A DNA stretch of 64,000 nucleotides from Amorphophallus konjac (taxonomy: Eukaryota; Streptophyta; Magnoliopsida; Alismatales; Araceae), in assembly GCA_022559845.1 (NCBI GenBank), contig CM040118.1, forward strand, positions 448,072,053-448,136,052. The letters are read 5' to 3'. Numbering within the stretch: the stretch's first letter is position 1; the number at the start of each line of letters is the position of its first letter. A program made the translations under genes and the position numbers. Below the pieces are notes generated by a model. The model was not told the origin of the DNA. It saw nothing but the letters and a program-made list of their open reading frames with translations, and did not search any database. Shown in pieces: positions 56,531-64,000 of the stretch.

Positions 56531-58157
56531 TTTACTTTATGCAGGTTAGCCTGGCAGCCGAGAACAACAAGTGGTATCTAGATAGCGGTTGCTCGAGGCA
56601 CATGACAGGTGATCGATCTAAATTCAGTAAACTGAAAATGAAGGTAGGGGGTCTGGTCAAATTCGGAGGAAAGAACAGAGGTAAGATTATTGGCATTGGA
56701 ATAGTTGGTAAGTCCTCCACAAACTCCATTGAGAAAGTTCTTCTTGTAGAGGGTCTTCAACACAACCTGATCAATATTAGTTAGTTATGTGACAAGGGTC
56801 ACAGAGTTATGTTTGATAACAATGCATGCAAAATTTTTGAGATAAATTCTGACAAGGTCAAGTTTGAAGCTCATAGAGTCAATAATGTATACATTGTTGA
56901 TTTAAATGAAAAATCTGAATCAAATCTTTGTCTATCTGCTGATCTTGAGAATAATGCTTGTATTTGGCATAGACGCTTAGGTCATGCTAGCTTCTCTTTT
57001 TTGAATAAATTGGTCAAACATGATTTAGTTAGAGGCATGCCTAAGATCAAGTTTAGTTCCATTTCAAAAACATGTGATGCCTGTGCTCTAGGCAAATAAA
57101 CCCGAAAATCCTTTAAACTCAGATCTGAGTCTCTGTCCTCCAGGCCAATGGAACTTTTGCATATGGATCTCTTTGGTCCAACCAGGACTCAGAGTCTAAA
57201 TGGAAAGAGATTTGGGTTTGTGATTGTAAATGATTTTACCAGATTCTCTTGGTTGTTCTTTCTAGAAAATAAAAGAAATACTTTTCAAAAATTTGAACAT
57301 TTCTTTAATAAGGTCAAACAAGCAGGAATTCACAGAATTTTAATGATTCAATCGGACCATAGAGGAGAGTTTGAGAATACTATGTTTTTTGAATTTTGTA
57401 ATAAAGAAGGACTGACTCACAGATTTTCTTCTCCCAGGACCCTAGAGCAGAATGGCATAGTGGAGAGAAGAAATCGTACAATCATTGAGATGGCCAGAAC
57501 CATGCTGGTGAAGAGTCAACTACCCAAAAGATTTTGGGCAGAGGCAGCTAACACCACTTGCTACACCATCAACAGAGCCTTGGTAAGACCCATCCATAAG
57601 AAAACACCCTATGAACTCCTGAAAGGTAAGAAGCCAGATGTCTCATATTTCAAAATTTTTGGTTCAAAATGCTTCATCCACAACAACAATAAAAAGGACC
57701 TAGACAAGTTTGATGCAAGGAGTACCCCAGGAATTTTTCTAGGATACTCTGAAACAACTAGGGCATATAGGGTCTTCAATAGTACAGATTAAATTGTAAA
57801 AGAATCACCTCATGTCATATTTGATGAAATGAAAAATATCACCAACTTGAATGATGATGACTGGTGCTCAAAAGATGATGGAGAATTCATAGAGGATAAA
57901 ATAAATGAAGAAGCTGAACCACCTGAAGCATCAAGTGCTCCCAATCAAGTAAGATCAGCTGAGGCAGGTGAGTCTTCAATCAATGTGAGATTTTTGAAAG
58001 ATCATCTTGTAGACAACATCATAGGCAACTTAGGAGATCCCCCTAGGACAAGATCTTATCTTAGAAATGTCCATAATGAAGACCTAGTTACTTTGGTTTC
58101 ACAGATTGAACCAAAATCAGTTGATGGGGCTTTAAATGATGCATCATGGGTTAATGC
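56531..58157 (+). pseudogene. F protease and integrase
   Basis: One frame with three stops (56782 TAG, 57097 TAA, 57790 TAA) and no frameshift. The protease has KWYLDSGCSRHMTGD (DSG). Next come the pre-integrase zinc finger WHRRLGHASFSF...CDACALGK (about 56968-57096) and the integrase core with HMDLFGP, SDHRGEF (Gly to Arg beside the Asp) and NGIVERRN. The second Asp and the Glu are 35 residues apart, the family spacing. It continues with FGSKCFIHNNNKKDLDKFD, an acidic linker and DLVTLVSQIEPKSVDGAL, and is cut by H at 58157 just before the polymerase. The stop codons can be read as changed Gln/Trp-type codons. Confidence 0.9.
58153..58157 (+). repeat. Predicted target site duplication of H, left copy (AATGC)
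   Basis: Five bases before the H LTR end. The partner is beyond the window. Confidence 0.6.
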
Positions 58158-59084
58158 TGTCACGTCCCGATGCGGAATATCGGGACTGGCAGTAGAAACG
58201 AGTAATCATAATAATAATATGTTTATCTCTAGACATGATATGTTAAAGCTAAAAGATCGCACATCACCATAAATAGAAACTGCTCAATCATTAAATAGCA
58301 CATAACCAAACCATGATCCAAATTACAATGATCTCACTTAACATAATCTTTGACAACATCCACTCAACACTATTATATTGGCTAACTTCAAATTACAACT
58401 CTTCCAAAATACTCTTAATTACACATGGACTCCACGACTAGAACTAGTTTCATAGGCTTCTATCAGGTTCACTCCACGGTCGTCACTCTTGCCCGTTCCC
58501 ATCAGATTGCGAGCCCTCACCCGAGCTACCTGAAAAAGGGGGGGAAAACTAGGTGAGCGAACGCTCAGTAGGTAATAACATGCAAGTTTAAGTAATTAAT
58601 CAATTGAATTGCAAGTTGAGCGCGTAAATAAAGAACGAAAGGAAATAACTATGCAACAAAATAATGAAAAGAAGGCAAGAACATGATGTAACCGAGAATT
58701 TGGCCAACAAACAAGATTTATCCAAGTCAAGAGAAATTCAAGTAAGAGATTATTGTCTTAGACATCACACTAGTCATGCACTCGGTGCAATACCTCACCA
58801 TGTCATTCAAACTCCCCGGGGCACAAGTACTTTTCGGGCGCTCCTCCCAGGACCAGACCGGGCCCTTATGATGTGTTGGCATTGATTTATTGGATCCAAG
58901 ATCCCAAGTTATGTCTAGACATTAATCAAGTTTAATGGCCAATAGTCCAAGATATGGAACTTACCAAAGTTTCAAGGGTAAGTTGAAGTAGACATCATGT
59001 CTGAAAAGTTCAAGTTATCAAGAACCAATCACGTCCTTGGATTCAACACGAAAAATCACGGAAATCACTTCTGGATGATAAGCG

Positions 59085-60330
59085 GTCATAACAGGGCCGC
59101 TCAAGCAATGCACGGTCTAAGCTGAACCGTTCAGGACAGAGATGGCTTAGGATTAGCCATACCGAAGTCAAGGATACACGGTCCATGTAGGGCCGCTTGA
59201 GTAATTGAACGGTTGAAAATGGGCCGCTCAAGACTAGTAGAGCCGGAAGCCCAAGAACAAGATAAACGGTCCATATAGGGCCGTCCAATAGACAGACGGT
59301 CCAATAAGACCCGCGCTATAACATGGGCGATTTCAGTAGGTCCGTTCCACTTAAACAACTAGAAGTCTACCCAAACGGGCTCTGGAATGCCATAAGTGGG
59401 GCAGAACTGAACCAGGGTCCAGCCCACTCTCCACTGGTCAACCTAGGGCTTATTGGGTCAATCCAAACACAAATTGGTCGAAGATAGATCAAGGTTAAAT
59501 GACCAATGTAAGTGGCACTTGGCCAGGGATGCACGGTTCGTTATGGACCGCCCAATAGGATAAACGGTCCCGCGCAATTCTCAAGGGGTCCAAGTCGAGC
59601 CGTGACTCACAATACGATAGTCCAATTGATTCGATCACGTACATAGGTTCAGGTCTTGATGGTACAGCCTGCCCGACGTCCTAGTGGGAATCCCAGGCTC
59701 GCGGGGGCTTACGGAGGTCCCGTAATGAAGGTCCTAGTCCGACGGAAGGAATATCCGGCGGAGAGTCCCAAACATTACAAGGAAATAGGGTTAACAAAAC
59801 ATCGGAAACCAGTGACATGGTCAGTCAATTCTACCGGAGTAGAACGACTGTCATACAACCCTAATAAAATTTTCAATTTAATAATGAATCACGATTAATA
59901 TTAACATTGAAAAAGATGATCCAAGGTCAAGATGAATAAATCAGCAAGATTTATAATCAAGACTGTTATAATTTTCCAGAGTTTTTATGCATGTTGCTAA
60001 CTTACATTTAACCATTAATCTACCATCATAAATCATGCGAAAAAGATAACTTAATAAATTCTGTAAAGATGGACGGTCCAATATGGACCTTTCATCCTCC
60101 TCAGCGGTCGCACGATAGACCGTTTATCCCCCTCAGGTCAGAAGACCTTCTGGAGATGAGCGGTCTGTAATGAACCGCTGGAGAAGACGAATGGTCAATA
60201 ACTGGCCGCCTGATAGAAGGGCGGTCTAGGTGAAGCCGCTCTTCCCAAAAACATAACACGAACTAGAGAACATAAACGGTCAGTAACATGCCGCCTAACT
60301 AGGTTGGGCGGTCTATCGCGAGACCGTACA
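59085..60330. repeat. CGGTC...GGCCG inverted-pair array in H LTR
   Basis: Two groups of words. Examples are ACGGTCCATGTAGGGCCGCT near 59179, ACGGTCCATATAGGGCCGT near 59269, GCGGTCTGTAATGAACCGC near 60162 and GGCGGTCTATCGCGAGACCG near 60308. Arms of 4-6 bp are separated by 5-10 nt, giving stem-loops like those in D but with another core word. About twelve pairs; many single words also occur. Confidence 0.82.
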
Positions 60331-60823
60331 AGTCAAAAACGCTCAAGTTCCCCTTTCGCACTGCCCGCCTTCGGCGAGTTGGCTCGGGTTACAAAGAATT
60401 GCTAAATACGCATAGCACAGAGCATAAAAATTAGGGCTTTTGGATTCAAAATAAAGAGCACGAAGAGTTTTACAATAAAGCATGTTCAATTTAATCTTTA
60501 GTGCCTGCAATCCCTACTTAAACGAAATGGAACAAGTATAACCCTAGATATGACATGCTTCTACTAAACCCTAAATTCTCGCATGATACTAAGTAACTAT
60601 TAAGGCTTTTGCATTCAATAGAAAGGGCACTCGATGCTGGTTCTAGTCATATATAATACTTAGGGTTTGGCTTGTTATAACCTACCTTAAACGGAGGAAT
60701 AAGGAAGAAGAGGGACGATGACACGCTAAGAACACCTCGCCGGTGATCGCCGAAATCTGCCCTCGTCCACGATCCTCGTCGGCCGCCACAGCACCCAAAC
60801 GAAAATAGGGTTCCTGAGGGTCA

Positions 60824-60832
60824 TTTTTATAG
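60824..60832 (-). promoter_or_regulatory. Candidate TATA box, H LTR
   Basis: The minus strand reads CTATAAAAA. In the minus-strand direction the LTR begins at 61305, so this box lies early in the LTR, upstream of both hairpin groups. Confidence 0.5.
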
Positions 60833-61305
60833 GTCACACAAGGTCTAGAGTCTTCTATTCGAGGAGATAGAGTCCAATCAAGTTGGATGTGCGCGAACCG
60901 CGCGGATAGGGTTAGCCGCCGCCTTCTCAACCAAAATTCACTTTCTAGGGTTAGGGTTTCGGGGAGAACTAAGAGGGGAAACGATCCTCTCATCCTAGCG
61001 TTCCATTTGGATCCGATCTCAGCCTAAATGATCGGGTATTGGGCTCAAATTTCACGTTTTAAGGTCCAATTAGATTAAGTGTGGATTGGGGCCTTAATCA
61101 GTTCATTTGGCCTAATTACGGATTTTATTTGGGTCGGTCACAGAAGATACTATTATTAAACATTTTATCCTCTACAAGATTCTAAATTTTCCAAATTTTT
61201 ACAAAATAGTCGAAATTTAACTTATTCTATTTATTAAGGATTTTCTAATTAATTCCTTATAAATTTTCTAGAAATTTTTATTTGTTAATAAATCAGGATA
61301 TTACA

Positions 61306-61317
61306 CCCTCCCCCACT
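61306..61317 (-). promoter_or_regulatory. H polypurine tract
   Basis: The minus strand reads AGTGGGGGAGGG, the same twelve bases as in D. Confidence 0.93.
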
Positions 61318-61379
61318 TCAAAGAATTTGGTCCTCCAAATTCACTGCAATTCAACATGATGGGGAGTGTGACAACTCAC

Positions 61380-63449
61380 CTAGAACAAGTCGGGATACTA
61401 TTTTCGCATGGTATCTTCTAACTCCCAAGTAGCTTCTTCAGTTCCATGCCGACTCCATTGCACCTTGACCATAGGTATAGACCGGTTCCTGAGCTGTTGC
61501 TGCTTACGATCCAGAATCTTAACAGGTCTCTCTTCATAAGTCAAATCTTCCTTTAACTCAAGATCTGCATGCTGAATGACATGAGTACGGTCATATACAT
61601 ATTTTCTCAACATCGACACATGGAAGACATTGTGTACTCTAGATAACTGAGGTGGTAGTGCCAGACGGTACGCAACCTCCCCTACTCTTTCCAAAATCTC
61701 GAATGGACCGACATATCTGGGACTTAGCTTGCCTTGAATGCCAAATCTCCAAAATCCTCTCGTAGGAGAAACTTTCAAAAACACATGTTCACCAACTTGA
61801 AATTCCAAGTCCCTCCTTCTGTGGTCTGCATAACTCTTCTGTCTCGATTGTGCTACTTGCAATCGGTCTCTAATAATATGAATATTCTTTGATGATTCAG
61901 AAATAAGATCTGGCCCTAGCCATTGCTTCTCACCAACCTCGTTCCAACATAATGGAGATCAACAGCTTCTTCCATACAGAGCTTCAAACGGAGCCATCTG
62001 AATGCTGGACTGATAACTATTGTTAAAAGCAAATTCAATCAAGGCCAAGTGATCACTCCAACTGCCTCCGAAATCAATCATGCAGGCTCTCAACATATCT
62101 TCCACTATCTGGTTGGTTCTTTCCGTCTGGCCGTCTGTTTGTGGATGAAAAGCAGTACTGAAGTTCAGACGGGTTCCCAAAGATTCTTACAATCCTTTCC
62201 AAAAATGTGAAGTGAATCTGGGATCTCTATCAGACACAATACTGACCGGAATACCATGGAGTCGTACCACTTCCTTCATATATAAAGCTGCTAGAACATC
62301 AACAGTCCACTTAGATTTAATGGATAAGAAATGAGCGGACTTTGTCAATCTGTCGATGATCACCCAAATTGCATCAAATCCGCTACGAGTCCTAGGGAGA
62401 CCCATAATGAAATCCATGTCAATACTCTCCCACTTCCATTGAGGTATGTCTAGTGGTTTCAACTTCCCTGCAGGTCTGAAATGCTCGGCCTTAACTTGCT
62501 GACACACCAAGCATCTACTCACAAATTCTGTAATTTCCCTTTTCATATTTGGCCACCAGAAAGATCTCTTCAAGTCCTTAAACATCTTTGTACCTCCAAG
62601 ATGAATGATATATCGGGGTCTATGAGCTTCCTCGAGGATCTTATTCTTAGCTTCGGCCACATCAGGTACACAAGTCCTTCCCTGAAATAACAGTCTGCCA
62701 TCGTCAGCTATCATGAACTCCGGTCTGCTACTTAAGCTCTCCTTGATTTCTACCAACTCCGGGTCATTGTCTTGCAAGGACTTGATTTTTGTCAATAATT
62801 CTGGTTTAAGATGAATCTGAGCAATCATGACTCGATCCTTGTCAACATTAATATCCAACCCAACTAATTGCTCCAATAGCTTCCATTCTTGCATCATGAG
62901 ACTTGACAATTTAGCCATTGGCTTGCGGCTTAGGGCATCCGCCACCACATTACCCTTCCCGGGATGATATTCTATGGAGAAGTCGAAATCCTTTAGATAC
63001 TCCAACCATCTCCTCTGCCTCATATTGAGCTCTTTCTGAGAAAATAAATACTTCAAACTCTTGTGATCTGAAAATACTGTGAATGTCTCTCCATATAAAT
63101 AATGCCTCCATATCTTCAAGGCAAAAACTACGGCTGCTAGCTCCAAGTCATGGACAGGATAATTCTCCTCATGCTTTCTCAACTGTCTAGAAGAATAGGC
63201 TATCACTTTCCCGTGCTGCATCAGTACGCAACCCAAACCAATTCCCGAAGCATCGGTGTACACCACGAAGCCTCCTTCTCCTGATGGTAAAGCTAAAATA
63301 GGTGCAGTAGTTAAACATTCCTTCAAAGTCTGGAAGCCTTTCTCACAATCTTCCGTCCAATCAAACTTATTCTCCTTGCAGGTTAATCTTGTTAAGGGTA
63401 CCGTAATCTTGGAGAAATCTTTAATAAACCTTTGATAATATCCTGCCAA
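61380..63449 (-). pseudogene. H RNase H, integrase and chromodomain
   Basis: One uninterrupted phase with only nonsense changes. The 420-codon frame 63449-62187 gives the end of the polymerase ([14 protein letters not shown]), RNase H ([38 protein letters not shown]), the integrase zinc finger (AHRPRYIIHLGGTKM, CLVCQQVKAEH) and the core Asp residues (MDFIMGLP, SDRDPRF). After a stop near 62184 come HPQTDGQTERTNQ with the Glu, then a stop near 61960. The frame 61862-61398 carries VHNVFHVSMLRKYV and the chromodomain-type end (RNRSIPMVKVQWSRHG, EATWELEDTMRK). A stop at 61398 precedes the usual YPDLF end. Confidence 0.93.
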
Positions 63450-64000
63450 GCCTAGGAAGCTTCTAACTTCTGTTACACTAGTAGGCTTGTCCTAATCTTT
63501 AACTGCCTCTACCTTTGACGGATCAACAGAAATACCTTCTTTCGTAATGATATGCCCTAGAAAGGACACCTCTTGTAGCCAAAATTCACACTTGCTAAAC
63601 TTGGCGTATAACTGATGGTCTCTCAATAATTGTAACACCATCCTCAAATGTTCAGCATGTTCTTCCTCGCTCTTGGAATAAATCAGAATGTCATCAATAA
63701 ACACTACGACCCATTGATCCAGATAGGGCCAGAATACATCGTTCATCAACTGCATGAAAGTTGCAGGTGCATTCGTTAGTCTAAAAGGAATTACAGTAAA
63801 TTCAAAGTGCCCATACCTGCTACGAAAAGCTGTCTTATAAATATCCTCCTCCTTAATCCGCAACTGATGATATCCTGATCAAAGATCAATCTTAGAGAAA
63901 TACTGAGCTCCTGCTATCTGATCAAATAACTCATCAATCCTCGGCAATGGATATTTATTCTTTATAGTCAACTGGTTCAGTTGCTGATAATCAATACACA
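63450..64000 (-). pseudogene. H reverse transcriptase, N-terminal part
   Basis: Enters from the window edge with [19 protein letters not shown] and [12 protein letters not shown]. Motif A reads FSKIDL, keeping the catalytic Asp, then a TGA (63879-63881) where the family has Arg. The frame continues 63863-63492 with [29 protein letters not shown] and [21 protein letters not shown] at 63492-63494 replaces a Trp codon before the next segment. All breaks are in one phase. Confidence 0.92.

Larger units (their letters stand above)
52443..58157 (+). mobile_element. Element F: Sirevirus, 3' part beyond H
   Basis: 5' LTR 52443-54398, initiator-Met primer site, gag, protease and integrase on the plus strand, interrupted at 58157 by H within the linker between integrase and reverse transcriptase. 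CCATT (52438-52442) is the predicted target duplication. It is most similar to E among the elements here. The LTR start was placed at TGTTTCATCCC because other Sireviruses here have TTTTGATGATG at this distance. Confidence 0.85.
58158..61305 (-). repeat. H 3' LTR (3148 bp)
   Basis: Minus strand TGTAATATCC...GACGTGACA. It contains the D-shared block (58778-58868), the hairpin with splice-like sequence (58527-58575), an array of CGGTC/GGCCG inverted pairs (59085-59580 and 60068-60330), and CTATAAAAA at 60824-60832. One 100-codon frame at 60682-60993 is not supported as a gene. Confidence 0.88.
58158..64000 (-). mobile_element. Element H: Tekay-type chromovirus, 5' part outside window
   Basis: On the minus strand: reverse transcriptase, RNase H, integrase and chromodomain (64000-61380), polypurine tract (61306-61317) and 3' LTR (61305-58158). 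It is inserted in F between integrase and reverse transcriptase. Protein motifs closely match D, so both are Tekay-type chromoviruses, but their LTRs differ except for two shared blocks. Confidence 0.93.

Noticed and set aside
60682..60993. 103-codon minus-strand frame in H LTR
   Set aside because: Lies within the LTR, with no family similarity. It may be part of the transcript leader at most.

Overview
This is plant nuclear DNA made almost entirely of nested LTR retrotransposons. I see no host gene, rRNA or tRNA. Three lineages are recognisable from their domains: Ty1/copia Sireviruses (initiator-Met-tRNA primer site TGGTATCAGAGC, gag with CCHC knuckles plus long coiled coil, repeated AGGGGGAG tracts, an extra ORF after RNase H), Ty3/gypsy Tekay-type chromoviruses (initiator-Met primer site, C-terminal chromodomain) and a Ty3/gypsy TAT-type element (second RNase H, antisense ORF). 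A flowering plant with a large, repeat-rich genome fits. I cannot name the species.

Layout, left to right (letters are mine). A1 (1-5247, minus) is a gag-only Sirevirus cut by the window edge. It sits inside A2 (minus), whose gag shows at 5248-5941 and 15697-16192 and whose 5' LTR is 16263-19157. B (5942-15696, plus) is a complete gag-only element of the A1 family, also inserted in A2's gag, with a TTGTC target duplication. C (about 19269-52331, plus) is a TAT-type gypsy element broken by two later insertions: E (22430-35511, minus), a full Sirevirus with TCAAC duplications, and D (38749-49016, plus), a full Tekay chromovirus with CCTAC duplications. C ends inside the window with an antisense ORF (49961-52336). 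A 111-bp gypsy LTR stub, G (52332-52442), follows. It is cut by F (52443-58157, plus, Sirevirus), which is cut by H (58158-64000, minus, Tekay chromovirus) running off the right edge.

Every coding region is broken by stops or frameshifts, so no element here looks autonomous now, but E, D and B have near-identical LTR pairs and intact target duplications and so inserted recently compared with A2 and C.

The most interesting signal is non-coding. Each family's LTR carries its own array of short GC-rich inverted repeats set in AT-rich spacers: GCGGTCGACCGC-type in A1/B, GGGTCGACCC and GTCGGTGCA in A2, GTCNGTGCA in F, GCGTTAACGC/GCGTTGACGC in E, and stem-loops with 5-10 nt loops in the chromoviruses D and H. 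In E the same word also recurs inside the gag-protease linker and the spacer before the extra ORF. A second signal is a hairpin held between two invariant LTR blocks in all five Sirevirus sequences; its stem sequence changes between families while pairing is kept.
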